From Methylobacterium sp. E-066 (GTDB lineage Bacteria; Pseudomonadota; Alphaproteobacteria; Rhizobiales; Beijerinckiaceae): a stretch of 64,000 nt of DNA. The notes beneath the pieces were generated by a model, which was not told the DNA's origin, ran no database searches, and was given only the letters and a program-made list of their open reading frames with translations. Shown here one piece after another: positions 1 to 8,288 of this stretch (the stretch's first letter is position 1; every line of letters starts with the position of its first letter). The position numbers and the translations under genes were made by a program. The DNA lies in contig NZ_JAKSYO010000125.1 of NCBI RefSeq assembly GCF_022829635.1, positions 62,001-126,000 on the forward strand, written 5' to 3'.

Positions 1-1488
1 GAACTGCTGTGGCTCTACGCCCCGGCCGGCGGGCGCGTCACCGCCTGCGTCGGCGGCATGGATCCCCGCCGCGAGGCCCGGATGCTCGCTGACGGCACCC
101 ATATCGTGGTCGGCACCCCGGGCCGCCTGCGCGATCATCTGGAGCGCCGCAACCTCGACCCGACGGCCCTGCGCGCCGTCGTGCTCGACGAGGCCGACGA
201 GATGCTCGATCTCGGCTTCCGCGAGGATATCGAGTTCATTCTCTCGGGGACGCCTCCCGAGCGGGCGACCTACCTGTTCTCCGCGACCCTGCCGAAGGCG
301 ATCGAGTCGCTGGCCGAGCGCTACCAGCGCAACGCCCTGCGGCTGGCGATCAAGGGCGAGAGCAAGGGCCACGCCGACATCGCCTACCGGGCGGTGCGGA
401 TCATGCCCCGGGAGACCGAGCACGTGGTGCTCAACCTCCTGCGCGAGGCGGATGCGCCGACCGCGATCGTGTTCTGCAACACCCGCAACGCGGTGCGCCA
501 TCTCCAGGCCAGCCTGACCGAGCGCGGCTTCTCGGTGGTCGCGCTCTCGGGCGAGCTCGGACAGGGCGAGCGCAATGCCGCTCTCCAGGCTCTGCGCGAC
601 GGCCGGGCCCGAGTCTGCGTCGCCACGGATGTCGCCGCCCGCGGCATCGACCTGCCCGGCTTGAGCCTGGTCATCCACGCCGACCTGCCGCACGACGCCG
701 AGGTGCTCCAGCACCGCAGCGGGCGCACCGGCCGCGCCGGCCGCAAGGGCACCTCGGTGCTCCTGATCCCGAATTCCCGGCGCCGCCGCGCCGAGCAGAT
801 GTTCGCCATCGCCAAGGTCAGCCCGGACTGGTCCGGCCCGCCCTCGGCCGACGACATCCGGAAGCTTGATGGCGAGCGCATGCTCTCCGACCCGCTCTTC
901 TCCGAGCCCCCGGCCGAGGAGGATGTCGCGCTGGCCGGCGCCCTGCTCGCCGGCAAGACGCCCGAAGAGCTCGCCGCGCTGCTAGCCCGGGTCTACCGCA
1001 CCCGCCTGCCGGCGCCTGAAGAGGTCAGCGATCCCGGCGAGGGCCGTGCGCCCCGCGGCGTCAGCGAGCGGCCGCCCTACGACCCGATGAATCCCGAGCA
1101 GATCGCCGCCCTCGGGCCGGCGGTGTGGTTCCGGCTCAATCTCGGCCGGCGCGACAATGCCGATCCGCGCCGCCTGTTGCCGATGCTGACCCGCCGCGGC
1201 GGCATCGGCCGCCAGGAGATCGGGGCGATCCGGATCTTCGACCGGGAGACCAAGTTCGAGATCCGCGGCAATGCCGCCGCGCGCTTCGCTGAATCCTTCG
1301 CCCGCAACGGCTCGCCGGAGATTCAGGTCGAGGCGCTGGCGGGCGACGCCGGTCCGGCCGAGCGCAAGAGCGCCCCCAGTGGTCCGAAGGGTTTCGCCAG
1401 CCCGCGGGCCGGCAAGCACCAGCGCCACGCCGAGCGGTCCGGTCCCCGGCCCGATTCCAAGCCGGGCCGGAACACCGGCCGCAGCTGA
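1..1488 (+). CDS. DEAD-box ATP-dependent RNA helicase, 5'-truncated by window edge
   Basis: The reading frame is open from the first base, so the N-terminus with the Q motif and Walker A lies outside the window; 495 residues are visible. Seen: motif II VLDEADEML (about residue 61), motif III FSATLP (about 93), the second RecA domain with ATDVAARGIDLPG, and motif VI HRSGRTGRAGR (about 238). A C-terminal segment (about 395-437, GRQEIGAIRIFDRETKFEI) looks like the DbpA/CsdA RNA-binding domain, followed by a basic Ser/Pro/Gly-rich tail. Such enzymes remodel RNA in ribosome assembly or cold adaptation. It could be DeaD/CsdA- or DbpA-like; the family is certain, the subfamily is not. Confidence 0.95.
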   Translation, partial: ELLWLYAPAGGRVTACVGGMDPRREARMLADGTHIVVGTPGRLRDHLERRNLDPTALRAVVLDEADEMLDLGFREDIEFILSGTPPERATYLFSATLPKAIESLAERYQRNALRLAIKGESKGHADIAYRAVRIMPRETEHVVLNLLREADAPTAIVFCNTRNAVRHLQASLTERGFSVVALSGELGQGERNAALQALRDGRARVCVATDVAARGIDLPGLSLVIHADLPHDAEVLQHRSGRTGRAGRKGTSVLLIPNSRRRRAEQMFAIAKVSPDWSGPPSADDIRKLDGERMLSDPLFSEPPAEEDVALAGALLAGKTPEELAALLARVYRTRLPAPEEVSDPGEGRAPRGVSERPPYDPMNPEQIAALGPAVWFRLNLGRRDNADPRRLLPMLTRRGGIGRQEIGAIRIFDRETKFEIRGNAAARFAESFARNGSPEIQVEALAGDAGPAERKSAPSGPKGFASPRAGKHQRHAERSGPRPDSKPGRNTGRS

Positions 1489-1503
1489 TTTTTTGGGATT
1501 TTC

Positions 1504-1525
1504 CCCGGGGGCGTCGTCCCCCGGG
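1504..1525. terminator. Hairpin between convergent genes
   Basis: Perfect 8-bp GC stem (CCCGGGGG / CCCCCGGG) with a 6-base loop, between the helicase stop and the stop of the opposing gene. A T-run lies on the outer side of the stem in each direction rather than directly after it, so it is not a textbook intrinsic terminator. A bidirectional terminator is inferred from its position. Confidence 0.4.
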
Positions 1526-1533
1526 CGGGAATG

Positions 1534-2397
1534 TCAAAAAACCTTCTTGACGGCGTCGCCCAGCGCGTCGACGCTCTCCTTCAGCTTCCGTCCGGCGGGC
1601 GCCAGGGACGGGAGCTTGATGCCGAGCACCTCTGTCTCCTCGTCGGCCGGCTCCGCCTGCGCGACGGTCGCGGCCGCAGCGCCGGGCTTGGCGGCGTCCG
1701 CGGTCTTCTTCGCCATGGGCGGCTTGTTCACGGCCACCGCCTTGCGGGCGGTCTTCTCGGACGAAGCTGCGGCTGGTGTCGTCGCGACCGGCTTGGCCGC
1801 AGGTACCGCGGCGGGCGCGACCACATCGCGGGCCCGGACCGTTTCCGACGCGCGCGGCGGCTGCAGCGCCGCGGTGCGGGTCGGTGGCAGCGGCACGACC
1901 ACCTGACGGGTGGCGATCGGCGTCACCGGGGTCGGCGTGGGAATACGCTTGGTCGGCGCCTCGGGCACGGCCACGCTCTTGGCGGGAGCCACAGCGGCGA
2001 CGGGCGCGGCCTGCGCGGGGGCCGGGACGACGGGGCTCGCTGGCGCGGGGGAAACCGCGGGCGCCAACGCCTCCGGCAACGAGGCCATGCGTAGGGCCGG
2101 CTTCTCCGGCTCCGCGGGCTTCGCCGCGACGGGAGCCGCTGGGGCGATCCCGGCCACGGCCGGCAGGCCGTCCTTCAGTTCGGGCCAGTCCGCGGCCCGG
2201 CTCATCGGCGCGCGCTTGACCGGCGTGGGGGCGGCGAGCCCGGCCATCAGGGTCGAGGCGGCGACGCCGAAGCCCGCGACGGCACTCGCGCCGACCAGCC
2301 CGACCAGGACGAGCCGCAGATTGGATTTGCGTCCGGGACGGGCCTCCGGCGACCGATGCGGTCTTGTATCGGACGGGTCCAGGGCGAGATCGATCAT
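1534..2397 (-). CDS. Ala/Pro-rich membrane-anchored protein of unknown function
   Basis: 287 residues. A short basic N-terminal cytoplasmic segment is followed by one hydrophobic helix at about residues 28-50 (LRLVLVGLVGASAVAGFGVA). A long low-complexity Ala/Pro/Val/Lys-rich stretch (about 60-245) follows, then a short conserved-looking tail ending EVLGIKLPSLAPAGRKLKESVDALGDAVKKVF in substance. This is a single-pass protein with a disordered periplasmic region, as seen in envelope-spanning or peptidoglycan-binding linkers, but no enzymatic domain is visible. It converges on the helicase and diverges from the sensor kinase. I do not recognise the family. Confidence 0.75.
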   Translation of the reverse strand: MIDLALDPSDTRPHRSPEARPGRKSNLRLVLVGLVGASAVAGFGVAASTLMAGLAAPTPVKRAPMSRAADWPELKDGLPAVAGIAPAAPVAAKPAEPEKPALRMASLPEALAPAVSPAPASPVVPAPAQAAPVAAVAPAKSVAVPEAPTKRIPTPTPVTPIATRQVVVPLPPTRTAALQPPRASETVRARDVVAPAAVPAAKPVATTPAAASSEKTARKAVAVNKPPMAKKTADAAKPGAAAATVAQAEPADEETEVLGIKLPSLAPAGRKLKESVDALGDAVKKVF

Positions 2398-2627
2398 GGT
2401 CCGGGGTCTCTAGACACGATGCACGACGCGCGCGACCGGGCTCCCCATGACCGGCCGCCTCTCTCCCTTATTCGGAGATGGGTCGACTCCAGAGTCGATA
2501 GAGGAACCGCAATACGGCGCAAAGATGTCGGCTCGAATTGCGTGCCCGGCCAGTCGAGGATCGGCTATCCACAAGATAAGCCGAAGCCGCTTAAGAATCC
2601 GTCATCGGTTCCACCCCGGCGGGGCGG

Positions 2628-4133
2628 ATGAACCCCTCTTCCGCGCCGGGCCGGGGCATGGACTTCGGCGATACGCCCGCTATGCGTCTGACCGTGGATA
2701 CGACACCGAGCCTGCTTCCGACATCTGCGCCGCCGCCGACATCCCGCCGCGCCGGCTTCCGGCCCTGGGCCGATGGGTCGACCCGGGCGCGGCTCGTCGC
2801 AGTAGTGCTGTTCATCGACGCGTTGGCGGCCTTGGTCTCCTGCGGGGTGATCGTCCTCAACGCCCGCAATGCGGTGCGGGTCGAGACGCGCGCCTCGCTT
2901 GCCACCGTCGAGTCCCTGGTCGCCGACACGATCCGCCTGTCCGACACGACCTCGCCCGACACGCTGCTCCAGACCCTGGATCTGCGCTTCAAGGTTCTGC
3001 GCCACGTCCGGGTCGCCGTCCTCGAACCGGACGGCGACCAAGTCGGTAAGCCGATGCCGCCGCATAAATCCGAGCGCGAGGCGCCGCGCTGGTTCGCCGA
3101 CCTGATCATGCCGCCGATCGAGCGCCACACCCTGCCGATCGTCGTCAATGGCCAGACGCTGGGCACCGCGCAGATCACCACCCAGCCGATGGACGAGATC
3201 GACGAGATTTGGGGCTATGCCCGGGCGCTCTCGATGACCACCCTGGCGATCAATGCCGCGATGCTGATCGCGCTCTATCTGGCCCTCGGCCGCATCCTGG
3301 CGCCGCTGCAACGGCTGGGCGCCGGCCTGACGCAACTGGAGCATCACGACTATACCGCGCGCCTGGAACCCCCCGGTGCCCGCGAGCTGGCGGTGATCGC
3401 CGAGCGGTTCAACAAGGTCGCCGAGGCCCTCAGCGAGGTGCGCGGCGCCAACGGCCGCCTCAACCGTCAGCTGCTCACCGCCCAGGACGATGAGCGCCGC
3501 CGCACCGCACTCGAACTGCACGACGAGTTCGGCCCCTGCCTGTTCGCCCTGGAGGCCAACGCCGCCTCGATCGCCCGGATCGCCTCCGGCCCGGCCGAGC
3601 CCAATCGCGAAAAACTCGCCGCCCGGGCGGCCGAGATCAGCGCCATCGTCGGGCAGGTCCAGACCGTCAACCGGGAGCTGCTGAACCGCCTGCGTCCGCA
3701 CGGGCTCGGGCAGGCGCCGCTCTCCACCTGCCTCGACCTGCTGCTGCGGGGCTTCGGCCAGCGGCATCCCGGCACCAGCTTCGTCGGCCGGTTCGACGGC
3801 TTGGCCCGCGGCTACGGCGACCTCGTCGACCTCACCATCTTCCGCTGCGTGCAGGAGAGCGCGACCAACGCCGTGCGCCACGGCAGTGCCACCCGGGTCG
3901 AGGCCGAGGCCATCGAGGCGGTTGGCAGACTGCACGTCACGATCCGCGACGACGGCACGGGAATCCCCGCCGAACACCGCACCGGCCTCGGTCTCTCGGG
4001 GATGCGCGAGCGTGTCGAGGCACTGGATGGGACCTTCGCCCTTGACAATGCCGGCCCCGGCGCAATCGTCACGATCATGATCCCCGTTCCGCCGGAGCGG
4101 GTCGACGAGAACAACAACGCGCCGAGCGCATGA
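2628..4133 (+). CDS. Sensor histidine kinase, NarX/UhpB (HisKA_3) type
   Basis: 501 residues: first transmembrane helix at about 57-79, a short periplasmic sensor of about 120 residues, second helix at about 204-224, HAMP linker at about 225-275, HisKA_3 dimerisation domain with the H-box ERRRTALELHDEFGP (His at about 298), and a HATPase_c domain with QESATNAVRHG (N box), DDGTGIP (about 441) and GLGLSGMRERV. It autophosphorylates and should pass phosphate to the LuxR-type regulator whose start overlaps its stop by 4 bases. Alternative in-frame ATGs at 2658 and 2682 are possible because no start has a strong ribosome binding site. The stimulus is unknown. Confidence 0.93.
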   Translation: MNPSSAPGRGMDFGDTPAMRLTVDTTPSLLPTSAPPPTSRRAGFRPWADGSTRARLVAVVLFIDALAALVSCGVIVLNARNAVRVETRASLATVESLVADTIRLSDTTSPDTLLQTLDLRFKVLRHVRVAVLEPDGDQVGKPMPPHKSEREAPRWFADLIMPPIERHTLPIVVNGQTLGTAQITTQPMDEIDEIWGYARALSMTTLAINAAMLIALYLALGRILAPLQRLGAGLTQLEHHDYTARLEPPGARELAVIAERFNKVAEALSEVRGANGRLNRQLLTAQDDERRRTALELHDEFGPCLFALEANAASIARIASGPAEPNREKLAARAAEISAIVGQVQTVNRELLNRLRPHGLGQAPLSTCLDLLLRGFGQRHPGTSFVGRFDGLARGYGDLVDLTIFRCVQESATNAVRHGSATRVEAEAIEAVGRLHVTIRDDGTGIPAEHRTGLGLSGMRERVEALDGTFALDNAGPGAIVTIMIPVPPERVDENNNAPSA

Positions 4134-4804
4134 ACGCCATCGCCTCCCAGATCGACGCCGCCGCCACACGCCTGCCGGTCCTCGTGATCGACGATCACCC
4201 GATCGTCCTCCAGGGCTGTCGACGGGTCCTCGAGGATTCCGGCGTCGAGACCATCGCGGAGGCGACCACGGTGGTCGGCGGCTACCGGATCTTCCACCGG
4301 CTGCGGCCGCCGGTGGTGATCTGCGACCTGACCTTCCAGGGCAGCGGCATGGCCGGGCTCGGCCTGATCCGCCGCATCCGCGCGGTCGCGCCGGAGACGC
4401 GGATCCTGGTGTTCAGCATGCACAACGATCCGGTGATCGTCGCGCGCGCCCTGGAGGCCGGGGCGCTCGGCTACGTGTTGAAGGACCACGCCTCGGCCGA
4501 GCTGTTCGAGGCGTTCGGCAAGGTCCGGGTCGGCGAGGTCTATCTCGACCGCCGGCTCGCCACCGAGGTCGCGATGCTGCGCGCCGATGCCCGGCGCACC
4601 CCGGAATCCCAGCTCACCCCCCGCGAGCAGCAGATCCTGGCGCGTCTCGCGCAAGGCCGCTCCTACGGCGCCATCGCGGCCGACCTGTCGGTGAGCTACA
4701 AGACCGTCACCAACGCCTGTTCGCAGATGCGCCAGAAGCTCGGCGTGCGGACTCTGGCCGAGCTGATCCACGTGGCCGTCACGCACGCCCAGCGGCAGGG
4801 GTAA
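4130..4804 (+). CDS. LuxR/NarL-family response regulator
   Basis: 224 residues. Receiver domain (about 15-135) with the acidic pair in VLVIDDHP, the phospho-acceptor Asp in VVICDLTFQG (about 65) and the conserved Lys in GYVLKDHAS. The C-terminal LuxR helix-turn-helix (about 162-220) carries LTPREQQILARLAQG and SVSYKTVTNACSQMRQKLG. The ATG overlaps the kinase stop (ATGA), so the pair is translationally coupled and very likely cognate. No obvious target gene is fused or co-transcribed, so the regulon cannot be read from context. Confidence 0.95.
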   Translation: MNAIASQIDAAATRLPVLVIDDHPIVLQGCRRVLEDSGVETIAEATTVVGGYRIFHRLRPPVVICDLTFQGSGMAGLGLIRRIRAVAPETRILVFSMHNDPVIVARALEAGALGYVLKDHASAELFEAFGKVRVGEVYLDRRLATEVAMLRADARRTPESQLTPREQQILARLAQGRSYGAIAADLSVSYKTVTNACSQMRQKLGVRTLAELIHVAVTHAQRQG

Positions 4805-4914
4805 TGCGATCCCCTGAACGGTGGCGCCGATGTCCGGGATAGATAGACAGCCTGCCGTGAACCGGCTTCGGCCACACGGGTTCGAAGCGCCATCGCTCCT
4901 GAAAGCTGCGACGC

Positions 4915-5013
4915 GCCCCCTCTCCCGTGCGGGAGAGGGTGGGGGTGAGGGACCCGGTCTTTCCGGAGAGGTCGCATCCCTCACCCTGTCCCTCTCCCGC
5001 ACGGGATAGGGGA
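4915..5013. repeat. Dispersed palindromic repeat, CTCTCCCGTGCGGGAGAG family, paired inverted copies
   Basis: Two hairpin-forming copies face each other. The first (about 4916-4951) contains CTCTCCCGTGCGGGAGAG followed by GGTGGGGGTGAGGG; the second (about 4978-5012) is nearly its reverse complement. The whole element can fold as one long cruciform or two small hairpins. A shortened copy occurs at 51261-51288. It lies between the response regulator and the tenA-like gene, where it may act as a terminator or RNA-stability element. No transposase is associated. Confidence 0.8.
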
Positions 5014-5087
5014 CCTGCGCTTTCTCCGGCGCATGATGTGCTGGCGTCCGCCAGGCGAACCTGAATATCCTGTAGCTGAGACTGGGC

Positions 5088-5094
5088 AGGAGGT
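5088..5094 (+). promoter_or_regulatory. Ribosome binding site deciding a TTG start
   Basis: AGGAGGT, a full Shine-Dalgarno match, sits 4 bases before TTG at 5099. It supports the TTG start for the TenA-family gene over the upstream ATGs at 5033 and 5036, which have no such site and lie next to the repeat element. Confidence 0.7.
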
Positions 5095-5098
5095 GCCT

Positions 5099-5785
5099 TT
5101 GACCGATGGTGACCGGGGCCCAAATTCCTTCTCCCGGGAGGCCTGGGCGCGCAACGCGGCGGCCTACGAGACCATCCGGACGATGCCGTTCAACGGGGAG
5201 CTCGCCGCCGGCACGCTGCGGCAGGACAGGTTCCGCCACTACATCGTCCAGGACGCGCATTACTTGATCGGCTTCGGCCGGGCGCTGAGCCTCGCCGCCG
5301 CGAAGGCGCCGGACCCGGACGGGATCGTCCAGTTCTCCCGCGCCGCGCAGGACGCCATCGTGGTCGAGCGCGCCCTCCATGGCGGCTTCTTCCGCGATTA
5401 CGGGATCGGCCCGGAGACGTTTGCGGGCACGCCGCTGACGCCCGCTTGCCACCACTACGTCTCCTACCTGCTCGCCACGGCCTATGCCGAGCCGTTCGAG
5501 GTGCTGTGCGCGGCCCTGCTGCCGTGCTTCTGGATCTACAAGGCGGTGGGCGACGACATCTTCGCCCGGGCGGTCGCGGACAATCCCTACCGGGCCTGGA
5601 TCGATACCTATGCGGGCGAGGAGTTCGCCGCGGCGGTGGCGGGGATGATCGCCGCTACCGACCGCGCGGCGGAGCAGGCTTCCCCGGGTACGCTCGCGCG
5701 CATGCACGACGCCTTCACGCAGGCGACGCGGCTCGAATGGCTGTTCTGGGACAGCGCCTACCGGGACGCCGCGTGGCCGCTGTAA
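5099..5785 (+). CDS. tenA: TenA/thiaminase II family protein
   Basis: About 228 residues from the TTG start. The all-helical TenA fold is indicated by SFSREAWARNAAAYETI, the segment FRHYIVQDAHYLIGFGRAL, and PCFWIYKAVGD, which holds the catalytic Cys of thiaminase II/aminopyrimidine aminohydrolase. The C-terminal FTQATRLEWLFWDSAY is also typical. The family hydrolyses thiamine breakdown pyrimidines for salvage into HMP. The TTG at 5099 has a strong AGGAGGT, and translation from 5033 would add 22 residues with no similarity to the family. The DJ-1-like gene follows after 16 bases, probably in one operon. thiC lies about 55 kb away in the window. Confidence 0.9.
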   Translation: MTDGDRGPNSFSREAWARNAAAYETIRTMPFNGELAAGTLRQDRFRHYIVQDAHYLIGFGRALSLAAAKAPDPDGIVQFSRAAQDAIVVERALHGGFFRDYGIGPETFAGTPLTPACHHYVSYLLATAYAEPFEVLCAALLPCFWIYKAVGDDIFARAVADNPYRAWIDTYAGEEFAAAVAGMIAATDRAAEQASPGTLARMHDAFTQATRLEWLFWDSAYRDAAWPL

Positions 5786-5801
5786 CCCGCCCGGCCCGGG
5801 C

Positions 5802-6584
5802 GTGACGCCGCCGGATCTCAGCCGCAGGGCCGTGATCGCCGCCGGTGCCGCCGCGGCGGCTTTCGGGCCGGCCCGGTCCGAAGCCGCCGACGCGCCGGCC
5901 CCGATCCCGCAGGACCGTCCGGTCCGGATCGCCATGATCCTGTATCCGGGCATGACCGCCCTCGATCTGGTCGGACCGCAGGCGCTGCTGGCCGGCCTGG
6001 CTCCCGGCAGCCTGTACCTGGTGGCGCAATCCGCAGGCCCCATCGCCAGCGATACGGGCCTGGGCCTCGTGGCGACGCATGCCTTCGAAGCCTGCCCGCC
6101 CGATCTCGACGTCCTCTTCGTCCCCGGCGGCGATGGCACGCCGGCGCAGATGCGCGACGCGGCGCTGCTGGCCTTCCTGCGCGACCGCGCCGCTCGTGCC
6201 ACCTGGGTGACGAGCGTCTGCACCGGCTCGCTGATCCTCGGGGCGGCCGGTCTGCTCAGGGGCTATCGCGCCACCTCGCATTGGTGCGTGCGCGACGCGG
6301 TTCTGCCGCTGCTCGGCGCCGTCCCGGTGGCCGAGCGGGTCGTGTTCGACCGCGATCGGGCCACGGCGGCCGGCATCTCGGCCGGGCTCGATCTCGCCCT
6401 GGCACTGGCCGCCCGCCTGCGCGGCCCGGACTATGCCCGCACCGCCCAACTCGTCGCCGAATACGCCCCGGAGCCGCCGTTCCAGGCCGGAACGCCCACG
6501 CAAGCCGGCCCGGCGATCGTGCGTGCGGCGGACGCGATCCTGGCGCCCCTGGTCGCGGGGGCGACCGAGGCGGCGAAGCGCTGA
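5802..6584 (+). CDS. Tat-exported DJ-1/PfpI family protein (isonitrile-hydratase-like)
   Basis: 260 residues. The N-terminus carries a twin-arginine signal, SRRAVIAAGAAAAAF, with a probable cleavage after about residue 29, so the mature protein is likely periplasmic. The DJ-1/PfpI core follows: RIAMILYPGMTALDLVGPQ, the nucleophile elbow VTSVCTGSLILGAAGLL with the reactive Cys, and GYRATSHW, as in isonitrile hydratases and GATase1-like regulators. There is no AraC domain. The start codon is GTG, 16 bases after tenA. The substrate is unknown; isonitrile hydratase is one option, and the Tat signal is unusual for that enzyme. Confidence 0.85.
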   Translation: MTPPDLSRRAVIAAGAAAAAFGPARSEAADAPAPIPQDRPVRIAMILYPGMTALDLVGPQALLAGLAPGSLYLVAQSAGPIASDTGLGLVATHAFEACPPDLDVLFVPGGDGTPAQMRDAALLAFLRDRAARATWVTSVCTGSLILGAAGLLRGYRATSHWCVRDAVLPLLGAVPVAERVVFDRDRATAAGISAGLDLALALAARLRGPDYARTAQLVAEYAPEPPFQAGTPTQAGPAIVRAADAILAPLVAGATEAAKR

Positions 6585-6683
6585 TCGATGCACCAATGCC
6601 ACGCTTCACGTCCACGTGATGCGCTATCCTTGACGGCGGGTCGCACGAACCGAACTGTGCCGTCAGGAACCCTCGGAGCCGAC

Positions 6684-7145
6684 ATGTCCCTGATCGCACG
6701 CCTGCGCGCCTACGCGACCGAGGCCCTCGGCGTCGGCGTCTCCGAGCCGGTGGACGATACCCATCTCGCGGCCACCGCGCTGCTCGTGCACGTCGCCCGG
6801 GTCGACGGCATCCTGGCGCCCGCCGAGAGCGAACGCCTGTCCCGGATCGTGCAGGGCCGCTACGCCGAGGGGCCGGACGCCGCCCGGGCGCTGATCGAGC
6901 GCGCCGCCGCGATCGATGCCGAGACCCGCGACGTGGCGAGCCTCGTCGAGATGATCCCGCACGAGGCCAACAAGGCCGAGCGGCAGGAACTGCTGACCAT
7001 GGCCTGGTCGGTGGCCGCCGCGGACGGGACCGTCGACGAATTCGAGGAGGCGCTGGTCGAGCGCCTCGGCCGGTTGCTCGGCTTCGACGAGGCGGCGGTC
7101 ACCGCGGCCCGGCGAACCGGGCAGCACGGCGTCGGCGCCGTCTGA
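6684..7145 (+). CDS. TerB-like (tellurite resistance/co-chaperone) domain protein
   Basis: 153 residues. The ATG at 6684 follows a CGGAG element. The single domain shows the TerB pattern of acidic helices: HLAATALLVHVARVDG, then ILAPAESERLSRIV, and a second related repeat ending LTMAWSVAAADGTVDEFEE. The repeated A-x-x-D-G element is characteristic of the metal-binding TerB fold. No other ter genes are nearby, so a specific role in tellurite resistance is not implied. It is transcribed with the genes on either side. Confidence 0.85.
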   Translation: MSLIARLRAYATEALGVGVSEPVDDTHLAATALLVHVARVDGILAPAESERLSRIVQGRYAEGPDAARALIERAAAIDAETRDVASLVEMIPHEANKAERQELLTMAWSVAAADGTVDEFEEALVERLGRLLGFDEAAVTAARRTGQHGVGAV

Positions 7146-7162
7146 CCGCACGGTCCCGGACG

Positions 7163-7564
7163 ATGATCGCCAGCCTGGCGCTGATCCTGCTCGCCCAGCT
7201 CCTGGGTGAGGCCCTGGCCCGCGGGGCTGGCGTGCCGATCCCGGGGCCGGTGATCGGCATGGGGCTGATGTTCGGCTTCCTTCTGCTGCGCGACAGCCGC
7301 CTCGGCCTGCCGCGCGTCCTGCCGAAGCCCCTGACCGACGGCACCCTCGAGACCACGGCGCGGGGGCTCCTGATGAACCTGTCGCTGATGTTCGTGCCGG
7401 CCGGCGTCGGCGTCGTCGGCCGCCTCGACCTGCTCCGGGCGCAGGGGCTCAAGCTCGCCATCGTGCTGGTGGTCTCGACCGCCCTGTCGCTGCTGGTGAC
7501 CGTGCTGGTGTTCCGCGCCGTCGCGTCCCGGGTCGAGCGGCGCCGGCCCGACGGGGAGGCCTGA
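7163..7564 (+). CDS. LrgA/CidA holin-like membrane protein
   Basis: 133 residues with four predicted transmembrane helices. Family hallmarks are LILLAQLLGEALARG, PIPGPVIGMGLMF and the LLMNLSLMFVPAGVGVV segment. Family members regulate murein hydrolase activity and metabolite (pyruvate) flux. It starts 17 bases after the TerB-like gene and sits 3 bases before its partner lrgB, the standard pairing. The basic tail is cytoplasmic. Confidence 0.92.
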   Translation: MIASLALILLAQLLGEALARGAGVPIPGPVIGMGLMFGFLLLRDSRLGLPRVLPKPLTDGTLETTARGLLMNLSLMFVPAGVGVVGRLDLLRAQGLKLAIVLVVSTALSLLVTVLVFRAVASRVERRRPDGEA

Positions 7565-7567
7565 GCT

Positions 7568-8284
7568 TTGTCCGGCGACTTCTCGCTCTGGGTCTATCTC
7601 GCCCGCACGCCGCTGCTGTGGCTGACCGTGACCCTGACCTCCTACGTCCTGGCCGACCGGATCGCCGTCGCCACCGGACGCCATCCGATCGCCAACCCGG
7701 TGCTGATCACGGTGATCCTGGTCGGCACCGTCCTGGCGGTCACCGGCACGCCGTATCCGACCTATTTCGAGGGCGCACAGTTCGTCCACTTCCTGCTCGG
7801 ACCGGCGACCGTGGTGCTGGCCATGCCGCTCTACGAGCGCCGGGCTACGGTCCTGCGCGCCCTGGTGCCGATGCTGGCCGCCCTGGTGGCCGGGGCCGCC
7901 ACGACGCTGGCCGTGGTCATCGTGCTGGCGCGGCTGCTCGACATCCCGCAACCGATCCTGATCTCGCTCGCACCGAAATCCGTGACCTCCGGGGTGGCCA
8001 TGGGCATCGCCGAGGCGCTGGGCGGCGACCCGACGCTGACCGCGATCCTGGTGATCCTCACCGGCATCATCGGGGCGATCCTGGTGACGCCGCTGATGAA
8101 TCTTTTGCGGATCACCGACATGCGCGCCCGCGGCTTCGCGGCGGCGCTCGCGGCCCACGGCATCGGCACCGCCCGGGCCTTTCAAGTCAGCGAGACGGCC
8201 GGCACCTTCGCGGGCATCGCCATGGGGTTGAACGCGTTCCTGACCGCGATCCTCGCGCCCCTGGCGCTGCACCTGCTGTTCTGA
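7568..8284 (+). CDS. LrgB/CidB family antiholin-like membrane protein
   Basis: 238 residues, about seven transmembrane helices. LrgB hallmarks are NPVLITVILVG, GPATVVLAMPLYERR, and LAPKSVTSGVAMGIAEALGG with AAHGIGTARAFQVSETAGTFAGIAMGL. The start codon is TTG at 7568, supported by GGGGAGG at 7554-7560 inside the end of lrgA, so the two are translationally linked. It works with LrgA in an export or antiholin-like complex. It converges on the flavoprotein gene with only 4 bases between stops. Confidence 0.92.
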   Translation: MSGDFSLWVYLARTPLLWLTVTLTSYVLADRIAVATGRHPIANPVLITVILVGTVLAVTGTPYPTYFEGAQFVHFLLGPATVVLAMPLYERRATVLRALVPMLAALVAGAATTLAVVIVLARLLDIPQPILISLAPKSVTSGVAMGIAEALGGDPTLTAILVILTGIIGAILVTPLMNLLRITDMRARGFAAALAAHGIGTARAFQVSETAGTFAGIAMGLNAFLTAILAPLALHLLF

Positions 8285-8288
8285 GCAT

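Noticed and set aside
4915..5013. CRISPR-like palindromes
   Set aside because: Only two facing copies, no regular spacers and no cas genes anywhere in the window.
3812..6223. 803-codon minus-strand frame over the kinase, regulator and tenA
   Set aside because: It crosses several real genes on the other strand and the repeat at 4915; no domain is visible.
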